Source of the DNA: Begonia masoniana
Taxonomy: Eukaryota; Streptophyta; Magnoliopsida; Cucurbitales; Begoniaceae
Length of the DNA stretch: 64,000 bases
Reading direction: 5' to 3'
Assembly (NCBI GenBank): GCA_022432975.1
Contig: CM039505.1
Coordinates: 49,125,897-49,189,896 of the forward strand
The position numbers and the translations under genes were made by a program. This document shows, one piece after another, positions 12,880 to 25,914 of this stretch. Each line of letters starts with the position of its first letter. Within the stretch, counting starts at the first letter, position 1. The notes beneath the pieces were generated by a model that searched no databases, had not been told where the DNA came from, and saw nothing but the letters and a program-made list of their open reading frames with translations.

Positions 12880-14191
12880 TCCTCTCAAGATCAAGGCCAC
12901 AGGCCGAAGATCTTGGACGTAAAATCAGATAACGTTGACGGCGGGAGAGGCTTAGTGAGAGCATCAGCGAGCTGATTTTCGAACCAAGTAAACTTGACCA
13001 TCAATGTTTTGTTGAGGACCTTTTCTTGAACAAAGTGAAAATCAATCTCAACATATTTAGATTTTGAATGTAACAACGGATTTGAGGCAAGGTATGTTGC
13101 ACTAATATTATCACAGAGAATTAGGGATTCCTTAGTGGATGCAATACCCAATTCATTTATCAATGATTGGAGCCAAATCACTTCAGTTGCGTCTTTCGGT
13201 ATGCTTCGATATTTCGATTCAGTGGTAAAGCAAGATACCACTTTTTTGTTTAGTAGACGACCACGAGATAAGATTGATGCCTAAGAAAATGCAGAATCCA
13301 CTTGTACTCTTACGATCATTCGGACAGGAGGCCCAATCAACATCCGTATAACATGTTAGATTACAACAAGAAGATGGAGAGAAGGAGATACCTAAAGAGG
13401 AGGTACCTTGAAGATATCGTAGAATTCGTTTGATGGCTTGCCAATGGATGTCTGAAGGTGAATGCATAAATCGTGAGACCTTGTTCACAGCAAAGGCAAT
13501 GTCCGATTGGGTGAGGCAACAATACTGTAAACCACCAACAATGCTACGATAGAGCAAACCATCAAGGAATGGTGTACTAGAATGTTTAGACAATATTGGT
13601 CCTGAAACTATAGGAGTAGAGACTGATTTGCAAGATAGCATGTTGGCCCTGTGAAGCAACTCAGAAATATATCGGGATTACGAGAAGGTCATACCATGAG
13701 AAGTGTGAGTAACAGAGATTCCAAGCAAGAATGCTAATGGTCCAAGATCTCAAACTTTGAATTACGAATGTAGATAAGTGAGTAGCTGATCAAGTAAAGA
13801 TGCAGAGTTACCAATTATAATGATGTCGTCGACATAGACTAACATAATTATAATTAAGGAGTGCTGGCGACGAACAAAGAGTGATGTATCAGATTTTGAA
13901 GCAGAAAAACCCCCACTGTAGTAGTGCCTTGTATAGCTTGGTGTACCTAGACCGAGGAGACTGCTTGAGACCATAGAGAGCTTTGTATAATAAGCAAACG
14001 GCAGAGGGTTGAAATGAACTAATAAAACTTGGAGATTGCTGCATAAAAACTGTTTCTGTTAGATCACCATATAAAAAAGCATTGCAGATATCAGTTGTTT
14101 GATAATCCAACCAAAAGAGATGGCCAAGGAGAGAGTAGTGCGAACAGATGCTGGCTTTACAACCGGACTGAAAGTTTCATCATAGTCGATC
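12880..14191 (-). pseudogene. Copia 1: reverse transcriptase and RNase H remnants
   Basis: Minus-strand fragments in three frames carry Ty1/copia landmarks: [10 protein letters not shown] and ALYGLKQSPR (around 14,100-13,940), YVDDIIIIG (the RT catalytic YVDD, around 13,840), YRSIVGGLQY, INLISWSSTKQ (RNase H) and LADALTKPL (end of pol, around 12,960). Frameshifts near 13,230, 13,660 and 13,900 and several stops prevent a full product. The reading frame is cut at 14,187-14,191 by the next solo LTR and resumes at 16,696. A dead copy. Confidence 0.85.
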
Positions 14192-16695
14192 TGTAATACC
14201 CGGCTCGTACGGATTTTGGATTTAATATATTATATTAATATTCTATTATATATGTGGCATTTTTGGTAAATATGTCAAATCAGGTCCTTTTTACAAAAAG
14301 AAAGCGTCATTACGATCCTAACGAATAATAGGAATTTTAAGAAATTTACGAGAATTTTTGGAGTAATAACGCTATATTCCGAGTAATTACCTCTATCGTA
14401 ATGTAAAGAACGTTTTAGTAAAAATAGTAAACGAGGTCCGAATTGCGAACAGACAGTTTTGGTAAAGCCCTAGTAATAAGTTGGAGTGATTAGCAAAATA
14501 AGGAAATTAGGAGAACCCGAATCGCTAGACGATTAACGAAACGAAAGACGAGACAAATAGAATTAAGTGCTAAGGGCAAAATGGTAATTTTGTAAACCAA
14601 ATTTTAATTAAAACATCACCACTCCTTATCCTCCACCATTTTTCACGCCAGGGAACTCCATTTTTGCGATCTCCCTTTCTGCCCGACGATTCCTCTTCAC
14701 GCCGACCTCCGTTTTTCCTCCCGATCGTTCCGTTTTCTTCGTGCTTTCTCCTCCAATCGACGTTCTAGGTATGAACCTACAGTTTTAGAGCTTTTATTTC
14801 GATGTTTATGAAGTTTTAAACAATTAGGTTTCGTTTAGGTTTTGTTAGAAATCGAGATTTAGGGCTCGAAATTGATAGATTGTTATAGTTTACGAACGTA
14901 TTGCACATATTAAACGTTATTGGAAGAAGTTAGGACAATTTAGGAGAAATGTTAAATTTGTAAATTTTGGGTTTTCGGAAAACTCGTAAATTGGATTTCG
15001 GGATATCGAGTATAGATTAATGGATTAAATGTCTCGATAAGTTAAGTTGGAATGTTAGGAAATCCCTTTAGTTAAGGTTTTGACAATTGGACGTTTATTA
15101 ACTTAAACTCGTTTTAACGTCAATCCTTGTAAATTGCTTAGGTAATCAGCGCTCGTGGACGGAGGTTGAGCTGCTTTGGACACGAGGTAAGTTCTCGTGA
15201 TTTCTCTGGCCGATTGGCCTACACCGTACATCGTGGTTGTCTCGAGGAGTTTTGGAGATGCGTTTATTTATTTGCTTTGGTTGGGTAGATAGGTTTAGTG
15301 CTTTTATAGGATATGTTTTAATAGCTTTAGTTGTCTTGATGGTACGTATGTTGTGTGTTTACTTTCTGCCGTATTGAACTGTTCACGCATCACGTGTTTT
15401 TAAAAGAACATAGAAAATGAATTTCTGCATGATGTTTTAAAGATAATGGCGATGCGGCCTGGAAAGGGGCTATTGATCTATTGTGTAGGCACGCAGGGGT
15501 CTGTCACAATACCGCATCTATTGCATACTCATACAGTTATGGTCACGCGAGATGGGGCTCAGGCACAGCTGTACGTATTGTAAGCGTGTACCCCCCTCTT
15601 CTAGCTGGAAAGAGTAGTCTGACCGCTGGATGGGCTCTCTCCGATTAGGAGGCTGAGATCTCGGTGACACCCACAGAGTAATGATATTGAAAATGCTGCA
15701 TGATTTCTGAATACATACGCATAGCATGCATGTACATTTACGATAGCTTGCTGAGATTTTTATCTCATAGATGTCTGTATGGTGTAGGTGATTACGAGGA
15801 AACAGGCGAGGATGAGATCCCTCCTCTTGAGACATGAGTTCAGTTGACGAAGGATGGCTGCGGTGGTGTGCTGGCGCAGTCGATGCTTATCTGACCCGTG
15901 GGGACAGTATGTATAGATTCTGAGGTTTGGGATGTTTTTGGATTGATGGTTGTATAGACGTTTTAAGATGTTTGGTTCTGGTAGTTGATAGGTTTACATT
16001 TTAATGTTTTTAAACGTTTTGTAATTGTTTAGTGATTTTAAAACAGGAGAATATGTTCGGTTTTTAAACATATCTACGCAGTTCGTTTTCATGAAAATGT
16101 ACTTCGTGTTAATTATATTTTGAATCGGTTTTGAGTGGAGTTACGAGAGCGTATGAATGTTGAGTTTTGGTTGGGTTTAAGTTTTATGATGAATGTTGCA
16201 TTTGCTGGTAAAGAAGTGTGGTGTGTGTATGTTGGCGTAGGAGAAATTGAAGGAAAGAAAATAGGGCAGAGGGCTTGGCGAATTGTCGCCAAGCCAGGCG
16301 ATTGAATCGCCTCCCTCTGGAGAAATCCAGAGGGGGTGGCGATTGCTCGCCACAAACTGTGGCGAGCAATCGCCACAGGCGACTGCAACAGGAGATTATT
16401 CGCCTGTTGCAATCGCCTATGGGCGATTATTCGCCCATATTTTTGGGCGAATAATCGCCTCCCCTTAATTAAAAAAAATGGTTTAAATTAGATGTTTCTT
16501 TTAATATTAATTAAATTAAGTTGTAATTAAATAGTTTTAAGTTTTATTTAATTTGTTTAAAAATGTTAGGATTCAATTCCGATTTCGATTCTGGTTTCGA
16601 TTTCGGTTTAGATTTGGCCTAGAATTCAGTTAAAGTTATTAGGATAAAAAAAAAAATAGTACGGGAATATTGGGTCCAGAATTAGGGTCGTGACA
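14192..16695 (+). mobile_element. Gypsy-type solo LTR 'a' inside copia 1 RT
   Basis: Starts TGTAATACCCGG and ends GGGTCGTGACA, flanked by exact 5-bp duplications CGATC (14,187-14,191 and 16,696-16,700). Length 2,504 bp. Same family as the LTR at 37,973-40,507: matching blocks around 14,400-14,560, shared motifs CGACRTTCTAG|GTA, RSWTE-coding exon-like block, AG|GTAAGTTCTCG and GGTGTAG|GTGA. It holds no internal coding region, so it arose by LTR-LTR recombination or was left as a solo LTR. A GGCGAT/ATCGCC palindrome array lies at 16,260-16,460. Confidence 0.92.
16260..16460. repeat. Serial GGCGAT...ATCGCC palindromes in LTR 'a'
   Basis: At least six short inverted repeats follow one another, for example GGCGATTGAATCGCC, GGCGATTGCTCGCC, GGCGAGCAATCGCC, GGGCGATTATTCGCCC and GGGCGAATAATCGCC. 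Arms are kept while the centres vary. Confidence 0.8.
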
Positions 16696-18649
16696 CGATC
16701 TCCTCTGTCTAATCATAACTCTTTGCCACTAAGCGAGCCTTATACGTGTTAACAGATCCATCTTGGTAAAGTTTAGTCTTAAAGACCCACTTGTAACTAA
16801 TAACTTCAGCCCCCTTGAAGAAGAAACTAATTGCCAAGTATGATTCTCTTTGAGAGCTGCAATTTCATCTTGCATAGCAGCTAACCAATGTGAGTATTTG
16901 GAGGCTTGAAGAAATGTCTTTGGTTAAAAAAAAAGTTCCATTAAAAAAAATTTTGGCTTAAAAATATCATCCTTGGCCCTAGTTCGTATGGGGTGATCCT
17001 TAGTGGTAGGTGGTGCATGGATGAGGATAGGGGTGAGAAATGTTTGAATTTCGGAGGGCTAGTGGTCTATAAAAACTAGAGGAGACGAAGGCATAGATAA
17101 GAGATTTGCTATGGGAGTGGGAGAAGTTGAGGGTAAGGGAGAAGTATGTGAAGGGGAACTGGTGAGGTGGGTAGGAAAAGATTGGAAGGGAATTGAGAGA
17201 ATAGGGAAGGAGAATGATGATTTTTGTATAACCAATGGATTAAGTGAAGAGAAGGGGAAACTAGACTCATTAAAGATGACATGATGGAAAATGTAAACTT
17301 TGTTGGATTTAGCATCCAGGCAGATATAACCTTTGTGGTGAGAACTGGAACCCAAGAAGACGTAAGGAAGGGAATGAGACTGCAATTTATATTGATTAAA
17401 ACGTCGGAGAAAGGGAAAACACAAACAACCAAAGACACGTAGTGAAGAGTAGTTTGGAATAGAGTTAAAAAGACATTCGTACGGAGATTTGTGATTGAGT
17501 ATGGGAGTAGGTAGCAAGTTTATTAATTTGGTGGTAGTTGAAAAAGCATAGGGCTAAAACAGTTGATGAACGAAAAAGTGGAAGAGTATAGCAAGGCCAG
17601 TTTTGACAACGTGTACGATTTTTGCGCTTTACCCTACCATTTGATTTGGAGTATAAGGACATTAAATACAATGATGTATACCAAGGGATTTAAAAAGGGG
17701 AGAGAGAGATTGGAACTCTCCTCGATTGGACAACTTTAATAGTAACCCAAATTGAGTATATACAAATTGATGAAAATGGACAAAAGTAGTGTAAACTTCA
17801 CTTTTTAACTTTAAAAGAAAAAATCAAGTAAAACGAGTGCAATCATCAATAAACATGAAAAAATATCGTGCACCAGTAGCAAATTTTATAGGAGATGGAC
17901 CTCAAACATCAGTATGTACAATTTCAAAAGAAAAACGAGCATGAGAGTTAGAAATGTGAAACAACAAATGATGAGTTTTACTCATTTGACAAGAAGTACA
18001 CACTTTCGGCATGCTTCAAAACAGGGTGAGAGAGGTGACCTAATCGGTGGTTCCATAGTTAAAACAGAGAGAGCTGGATTCGGCAACTAGGCAAACAGAG
18101 ATAGTGCAGTGGTAGTCAAAGGAATTTGATATAGTCCATCATGTAGGGAGCCCCGAAGAAGGATTTGCTAAGAAATCTGATCCTTGATAACAAAATAGTT
18201 TAATTGAAATTCAACGTACACTAAATTGTCATGACACAACTGACAGACACTGAGCAAATTATGGGAAATTAGTGGAGTGTGACAAACAGTGTTCAATTTT
18301 AATGGACGACTAGCTATTGGAATAACAACAGAGCCGACTTGAGTGATTTGAAAAAGCTTACCATCGGCTATGGCAACTTGAGCAGAACCGGAATAATTTT
18401 GAGGTTGATGGAGGGCGACTGATTGTGGCATGAAGTGATTTGTGGTGCAAGAATCTAGTAGCCATGGAGTGGCAGGTGTGTTGAGAGGAGGTGTTGGTAA
18501 CAGACTGACAGTGTTTGCTTGGAGAACAGGATGCTGGGTGGTGTATGGGTGGCAGGCTGGAAAAGGAAACATAGGTGTAGAAGAGGGATACGAAGCTTGG
18601 GTGGGTCGGTATCAGGGGTTTAATCGATGATAACAGGCTGGAACAGAGT
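16696..18649 (-). pseudogene. Copia 1: RT N-terminus, integrase and protease remnants
   Basis: Directly after the solo LTR the minus strand reads a copia RT start (...YKARLVAK). Further right come SPYECLF and LRVFGCLCFPFLR (17,517-17,380, integrase C-terminal part), a degraded integrase core (17,465-18,060), and a GAG-pre-integrase/protease segment with TPWLLDSCTTNHF (about 18,470). The usual protease motif there is DSGA, so the active site is lost. Many stops and frame changes. Interrupted on the right by the solo LTR at 18,650. Confidence 0.82.
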
Positions 18650-18972
18650 TGTAACACCCAAAAATTTTACCGTACGTTTTAATAAATAGGCATAGGATTC
18701 TACGATGCAAATTATATATTCGTTATAATAAAAGATAATAGCTATGGTTGAAAAGTCAAAAGTGAAAAAGGGTTGAAAAGTCAAATCCTTTAGTAAATAA
18801 AGATGAAATTTGAGTTGATGATTTGTAAACAAATTTAATCCTTATGAATTGTAAAGGGAGAATGGAAGGTGAAAAGGTAAGTAAATTTGCATGGTTGATA
18901 TTAAAACACCACACCTTTTCTTTAAACAAATGAAAAAATCACCATTTAAACCCTCATTCTTCTTCTCCATGC

Positions 18973-18976
<4 letters not shown>

Positions 18977-19020
<44 letters not shown>
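18977..19020. repeat. (CT)22 microsatellite
   Basis: Uninterrupted CT repeats inside solo LTR 'f', upstream of its first donor-like site. Confidence 0.95.
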
Positions 19021-19021
<1 letters not shown>

Positions 19022-20321
19022 AACTCTCCCTTCCACCATAGCAGAAGATTTTCTCCCACACGAACAGCCATCTTCTTCCTTAAAAATCAAAGGTAAGATG
19101 AGTTTAACTTAGAGGTTTAACAAGTTTAGGGTTTATATGAAAGAGATGACTTGTTTTATTGTGTTTTTTTAATGGGTGTTGAGCTGAGAATTGTGATGCA
19201 CGAAAATGGAGTTTTCTTCTCTCATTTCTTGGATTGTTGGATGTTTAATTTAATGGAAATGTTTGGTTGGTGAAATTTTTGGATGGGTTTGTAAACCCTA
19301 AATGTTTGCACGAAAGTTTCTATTTCTTTGCTGGATTTTTCCTCATTACCTCATTACGATGATAATTCATAACATATAATGATGTTGATGGTTGTATTGG
19401 GAAGAAATGGATTATTGGAAGATATTTGGTGAAATCAGAAAATTAGGGCTATTTACAGGGCAGTTCGGTTTTGGTTATTTTCGGCTGTAATGTTGTGTTT
19501 AAAAATCACTTGGAATTTGAATGCTCAATCTTTTATGCTTTGATGCTTCATCAAGCCAATTGTTTTAGATGCTAACTTGAGCTATGGTTATATGTTATTG
19601 TCTTGGATTGGAATTTGAAGTTTGGTTAAATTTTGGTCCATTTCGGGTTTAAGTGAATCATGCATAAATTGTTTGATATTTTTGGATTTCTTGATTTGGG
19701 AATTAAGAATAAGTTAGAATGGATGGATTGAGCTTTGAATTAGTTATGGACTTGAGATTATGTTTTTGGCATTATGTGATTGTTATGTTTTATGGAAGAT
19801 GTTAATATGGATGTTATGATGTTTAGGTTTCCAAGTTCTACAGTTAAGAATACGGTTGAGTACAAGTTGAAATAAGTTTGCTATGGACTCTAGGTAAGTG
19901 TGTGTTAGGTGTTCGGTCATTAGGACCCTACATCACAAAGGTACTAGGAAGCTATGTCTTTTGATTGTTTTGATGTGTTATGCTTTGATTAGATTTATAT
20001 GGTGATGAGTAAAGTAGAGGTGTTATGTAGTTCTTTGATGGATGACGTTCCTTGAGTATGATTATGTTTATATGTGTATTCATGTTACACGCATCATGTT
20101 TTCTCAAAGAATCATACGAAAATGTTTTCCTGCATGATTTATGTGAAGAAAATGTAAAGAAGAGCATGACTATGTAATATACGTAATGATTAAGCGTGGA
20201 TTGGGGCAGTATGACCAAGATTTTGTCCCTCTCATGGGACCATATCACCTGTCCATGTAATGGACAATGAAACCATCCGTGAGGACCATGTACACGAACC
20301 CTTGCCTACTTCCCCACGAAA

Positions 20322-20343
20322 CCCCCCCCCCCCCCCCCCCCCC
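20322..20343. repeat. C22 homopolymer
   Basis: Twenty-two consecutive C, in LTR 'f'. Such a run is a likely place for length error in sequencing or assembly. Confidence 0.9.
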
Positions 20344-21257
20344 TTTCCTTTCTTTAATCCATGTCAAGTGAAAAGAATAAGAAACAATTAAACAGACGTG
20401 ATTTTTTTAGCATGCATTACATGAGCATTTATTCATATATGTACACCTCTTACTAAGCTTTAAACTTATAGTTTGAACCTTGTGATGTAGGTGAAAAAAT
20501 CGAAGGTGAGAAAGTTCACCCTGAAGTTGATGAATGATACTTGTGGTGGCGTTTTAAGCTAGGCAAGGCGATTCCGACTTGTGGGTTGTGCTCCAAGCAA
20601 GTGTTTGGGTACATGTTTTATGATTTAAAGTCAATGTAAAGAAGTTTTGAAAATACTGGACTTACTTGGGGTTTTGTTTACGATTTATATAAAATGTTTT
20701 GATTATGGGTTACTTCCGCTATGTGTTTCGATTTGTTTTATGAAAAATAAATGGTTTAAAAATTTAGGTGAAAGATGTTATGTTTTGAAGGACTTCAAAT
20801 AGAGTATTTAGGTTGTACAAGTGTTTGATGAGGTAGGAGAATTATTAAGGATGTAATTCAGGTTAAATGTTTGAGAAAAAAAACAGGGGAAAAGATGAAG
20901 TATCGCCCCAGGGGTGATGTTTATTGCCCCAACCAGAGGGTAGGACGATGGATCGCTCCATGGGTGAAAGTTCGCTCATGGGCAAACTTTTCGTCCAAAA
21001 AAACAGTGAAAAGGGTGATGGTTCACCTCCAAGGGGCGAGTAATCATCCATGAACAGTGCCAGGCACTCGTCACGTGAACAGTGCCAAAGAAGGAAAAAA
21101 AAGTTTCAAGAAAATTTTATGCACATTTTCTACGAAGTTTTAAAAAAGGAAGTTTACACGTTTTGAGCTTTTTAAAGATGTACAATATTTTTAAAGAATT
21201 TTCTACAAAGTTTTACGAAAAGTTAAGTTAGTAATGGCCGAATTACGGGTCGTTATA

Positions 21258-21965
21258 AGAGTGGCCCAGCCTGTTACATATTTGGCATCTCGGTTCAAAA
21301 TTATTAGGCCGAGTCTGTCGCCAACTAGCAGGTAATGAAGGAACGGACCCATACCCATTTTTTGGCATCTAAGACTGGAAATGAGTTTGGACCGAGGCAT
21401 TCTAGAACAATCGAGAATCCAATGTTGGCTGGAAAGGACGCTGAACAGCAGCGTTGGCTTGAAGCGGATTGGGCATTAGAAGAGAGGAAATTGTGTTCTG
21501 TTTCTCCAGCCTAAAATCATAGCTTTGTAACAAGCTGTGGATTTCTTCCAACAGTGGTTGATCAAAGCGATTTGACATAGAGGTGACAAAAGCGTTGTGA
21601 TCGCTTCCCAATCCACCCAAAAAATAAATAATCTGATCCCGATAAGAAACTGGTTCTCCGATTGCCGCTAGAGTGTTCCAAATAAAGGCAATTTTCTAAA
21701 AATATTGAGTTGTAGAAATGCGATCTTTGGATAGGAAATGAAGTTGACTGCAAAGATCCGTTATTCGGACAAAGGAGTTGGAGGCGAACGAATATCCAGG
21801 CTAGAGCTAGCCAAATTTCGTTGGCGGTGGTACATGAGATAATTTGAGGAAGAAGATCTTCAGAAAGAGAGGAGAATATTCAACTCATGAGGAGCCTATT
21901 ATATAGCTGCCATACAGTGAACTCCAGGTTTATTTGAGAGGAGAGGTGACGCAAAAACGGACCAA
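21258..21965 (-). pseudogene. Copia 1: gag remnant
   Basis: The minus strand matches the copia 2 gag at 47,213-47,428 plus 49,072-49,520 line by line (LGSDHNAFVTSMSNR..., PLLEEIHSLLQSYDFRLEKQNT). This is a UBN2-type copia gag fragment. Homology to copia 2 stops near 21,965, so the gag N-terminus, primer binding site and 5' LTR of copia 1 are absent. Confidence 0.8.
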
Positions 21966-22443
21966 AAAAATACGCATGCGGAAGACTAAATGAAACATAG
22001 GGTAAGAACGCCCCAAAACAGACACTAAAAACAACGTAAAAACTGGTGAGAAAATGAAAATGAAGCGGATGATGAAATAGAGGTGGGTGTGAGTAATACG
22101 TAGTGGTACTTACTCAGAGGGCTCTGATGGGATGAATGGAGCGTGAAGGAAGCCAATGCTAGCCCGTTCGGCGTCCACAGCGCCTCTCGGGTGAAGCCGA
22201 CTCTGCGAGCGAGTCTCCAGCAAATGGCCAAGGTTTCCATCATTTTTCTATTTTCCAACATTTAGGAGACTTGGAGAGAAGGAAGGGGTATCAGAACCAT
22301 CGAGCAACCCAGGAACTCATATGAAAATGAAGAACAACTCGATGCTAAACATCGAGGCTCTCGGACGCACCGAGACAACAAGGAATAACTCCACATTTTG
22401 AAGTAAAACTTCTATTCCAAATATTTAATCAATCAACTATTTT
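21966..22443. other. Unrecognised sequence at the broken 5' edge of copia 1
   Basis: Replaces the expected gag start and 5' LTR. A 78-codon minus-strand frame (22,025-22,261) has no recognisable domain. 'ggtatcagaacc' near 22,284 resembles an initiator-Met-type primer binding site but has no LTR beside it. Confidence 0.35.
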
Positions 22444-23075
22444 ACAATAGCTTGCAAAGAAGCTTAAATAGGAGGAGAAGAGTCGGCAAAGGAAAAGGAG
22501 GAGAAGATCTTTAGATAACTGTTGGAAGGTTCGACCAAAATATAGTCGTCGGAGTGTACGGCTCGGCCACATGTGCGCTGGCTGCTTCTCGCGTGCGCGC
22601 ATCTTTGACCCAACATCCTGTCCGTGCATGCCAGCTTCGATTGCTGCTGCTGCTCGTGCGCGCCCTGTTGTGCCCAGCTGTCTTCTGTGTGCCATGCTGC
22701 TGTTGTGCGCCCACCCTTGCTGCAACACGCCCATTCTTGCTCAACATCTTCTCTTATGAGTCAATCTTTGAACACTCAAACTTTTCTAAAACTAAACAAA
22801 ATATTCAAATATCCTAAACAATAATAAGGTTCTAAGTTTGCCCAATTACAATTAAAGAGGCTAAAGTTTGCCAAATACTAAAGTTTCCTAAACCTAAACA
22901 AATAAAAGAGTTTGGTTACATAATTTGAAAAATGAAGACAAATTTCCTCTTCAACAAATCCATTGCAAGCTTTAAAAAGGTTTTTACCTACAAAACTCAC
23001 AAACCGGTTAGGTGAAAAATAGTTAGAAAACTTACCTTGATTTGTGCTCAATGGGTAGGGCTCGTAGGCACATCA
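22444..23075. repeat. 0.6-kb dispersed repeat, copy 1
   Basis: Collinear with 44,659-45,264 in the same orientation, from a shared 'caata..ttgcaa.gaagctt' start to a shared '...gtaggcacatca' end, where both abruptly diverge. Internal landmarks are 'cgaccaaaatatagtcgtcg', a GC-rich 'ctggctgcttctcgcgtgcg' stretch and 'caatgggtagg'. Open frames on both strands in the GC-rich part differ between copies and look non-coding. The family is not recognised. Confidence 0.75.
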
Positions 23076-23654
23076 TACTCTCCGGGTGATTGAGGATTTT
23101 TTCTCAACTCCAGAGATTGGCCAATGATGTCAGTGAACTCCCAAGTTCCTCCAATTACTATAACCCTTTGAATAACCATTAAATAGAGAAACTACAATAT
23201 CCTTAGGTCTCATACTAACATACTGGTTATAGGAAATCCTTCATTTGGGCATAGACTAAATAAGATGTTTACAAAGTCAGCAAAAGGATAATATGCTCAA
23301 ATTTAGAAAAGGAGAGCAACTCACTTTAACATCACAACATCAGAATATTATACCCAATGAAAGATAAATAAAGGACAACTATCCAACAGAATTCATCAAG
23401 TCTCGGGTGAATAAAACTTTGAATAGAAAACTTGGTTTTGGTTTAAAAGGAAACATTCAATTAGTATTATCTCAAATTTTCTTTCAAGCTCTAAAATATT
23501 TTCTTTTAAACACAACAAATAATTTGTTGCAACAATTCAGAAATATAGCAACCTGATTAGTCAGCAAATAGAGTCAGGAAACAGCAAAAATAATCATTAA
23601 ACAGGAATCTAAAACAAGCTAAAATTAAAACAGAATTTTGAAAAGAGACTGTTT

Positions 23655-24786
23655 TTTTTTCTTTTTACCGAAAAGAAATCCAATTTGAAAGTAACCCAAA
23701 CTCTAGAATTTTATTCATAGTTCACAGCAAGCAATAGCACTAGAAGATAGGACCAACACTTACACGAGAACAGCAAGAAATATAAATTTGATGAAACATT
23801 AATGTCATAATGCTCTCGGTCAACCATCCGAAGAGTCTCCCATCAGATCAGACAACTTGCTATAAAACAAGGAAATGCAAATTTAGGTATAAGGCGAAAC
23901 GTACCAGATTGAGCCAATATTATCTTGAGACTTCTCAGGTAGAGTTGCGCATGGTCGAAATGGTGTGGAAGGAAAAGAAATTGAACCACAAAAATGATAC
24001 ATTCACAATAGGAATGAAAATAGAAATAGACTTAATAAAAACAGATGGGTTATCAAAGCAGAATCATGTTCAAGTGATACGGATTAATGCTAGACATACA
24101 GAAAACTGATTCATGCTTTAGACTCAACAATATGATGCAAAACAATCTGGTTAACCAATAATAATATGTTTAGTCATGAATTTGATATCAGTTAACAGGA
24201 AAACATTAAAAACCAGCGAGAAGGCAGTAAATAGAATCACGTTTTCAACAAAAGGTTCATGCTTGAAAAAAAAACAGAAAACATGTTTATGTTGAGAGAC
24301 ACAACAAGCAATCTGTAAAATTAAACAGAACAAATATTCTAAACATAAACTAAACACAACAGAATTTCATAATGGTTAGATATGAAAACGTTATCGGTTT
24401 AGCAAAACAAGAACAAACAGCAGAATTGAAACAACTAGAAACTGTCCTAACATCTATAAAAACAGCATAACAAAGGCACAAAAACAAAATACTAAACTCA
24501 AATATAAAAAAAAAAAAACAAAATGACTCAGCCGCGCACCAATTACCAATTAGATCAAGATTAGTCATGCAAACTACTTGCATCTAACCAAGGATTTAAT
24601 CACAACTAGCACGGCAACTAAAACACAAGACTCAATCTAGAATAGATCCTAAATATTTAATCAAATAGCACAACACAGTTAATCAAACAAAATAAACTCA
24701 AAAGTTACATTCAATGATATGATATCAGGTCTAGGCAAGCCTCTAGATCTGATGTGGGAATCACCACATTATCCCACACCCTTTGT
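23655..24786. repeat. 1.13-kb tandem duplication, unit 1
   Basis: Collinear with 24,787-25,914 at an offset of about 1,131 bp, including 'gaaaagaaatccaatttg' at the start and 'cacattatcccacacccttt' at the end. A 99-codon plus-strand frame (23,810-24,109) is open in both units. Confidence 0.88.
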
Positions 24787-25914
24787 TTTTGTTTTTTTGC
24801 TGAAAAGAAATCCAATTTGAAAGTAACCCAAACTCTAGAATTTTATCCATAGTTCACAGCAAGCAATAATACTAGAAGATAGGACCAACACTTACACGAG
24901 AACATCAAGAAATATAAATTCGATGAAACATTAATGTCATAATGCTCTCGGTCAACAATCTGAAGAGTCTCCCATCAGATCAAATAACTTGCTATAAAAC
25001 AAGGAAATGCAAATTTAGGTATAAGGTAAAACGTACCAGATTGAGCCAATATTACCTTGAGACTTCTCAGATGGAGTTACGCGTGGTCGAAATTGTGTGG
25101 AAGGAAAAGAAATTGAACCACAAAAATGATGCATTCACAATAGGAATGAAAATAGAAATAGACTCAAGAAAAACAGATGGGTTATCAAAGCTGAATCATG
25201 TTCAAGTGATAAGGATTAATGCTAGACATACAGAAAACTGATTCATGATTTAGACTCAACAATATGATGCAAAACAATTTGGTTAACCAATAATAATATG
25301 TTTAGTCATGAATTTGATATCAGTTAACAGGAAAACATTAAAAACCTGCGAGAAGTCAATAAATAGAATCATGTTTTCAACAAAAGGTTCATGCTTGAAA
25401 AAAAAAACAAAAAGCATGTTTATGCTGTGAGACACAACAAGCAATCTGTAAAATTAAACAGAACAAATATTCTAAACATAAACTCAACAGAAATTCATAA
25501 TGGTTAGGCATGAAAACGTTATCGGTTTAGCAAAACAAGAACAAACAGCAGAATTGAAACAATTAGAAATTGTCCTAACATCTATAAAAACAACATAACA
25601 AAGGCACAAAAACAAAATACTAAATTCAAATATCAAACAAAACCAAATGACTCAGCCGCACACCAATTACCAATTAGATCAAGATTAGTCATGCAAACTA
25701 CTTGCAACTAACCAAGGATTTAATCACAACTAGCACGGCAACTAAAACACAAGACTCATTCTAAAATAGATCCTAAATATTTAATCAAATAGCACTACAC
25801 AAACACAAGTTAATCAAACATAATAAACTCAAAAGTTACATCCAATGATATGATATCAGGTCTAGGCAAACCTTTGGATCTGATGTGGGAATCACCACAT
25901 TAACCCACACCCTT
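24787..25914. repeat. 1.13-kb tandem duplication, unit 2
   Basis: Second unit, differing from the first by scattered substitutions and a few small indels, so the duplication is not recent. The matching 99-codon frame lies at 24,942-25,241. The units differ at about a dozen codons, mostly changing the amino acid, which argues against selection on a protein. Confidence 0.88.

Larger units (their letters stand above)
18650..21257 (+). mobile_element. Gypsy-type solo LTR 'f' inside copia 1
   Basis: Starts TGTAACACCC and ends GGGTCGTTATA, flanked by exact AGAGT duplications (18,645-18,649 and 21,258-21,262). Length 2,608 bp. The end reads TA instead of CA, a C-to-T change after insertion. It contains a (CT)22 tract at 18,977-19,020, a C22 run at 20,322-20,343, a GTAAGT donor-like site at 19,893/19,894, TGATGTAG|GTGAA at 20,490, and a diverged version of the palindrome array at 20,890-21,055. 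Confidence 0.9.

Noticed and set aside
22275..22300. 'ggtatcagaacc' as a primer binding site of another element
   Set aside because: No LTR end directly upstream and no gag downstream; kept only as a remark.
22511..22824. Overlapping frames on both strands in the GC-rich part of the 0.6-kb repeat (also 44,610-45,012)
   Set aside because: The two copies differ by indels that shift these frames, and no domain is visible; non-coding repeat.
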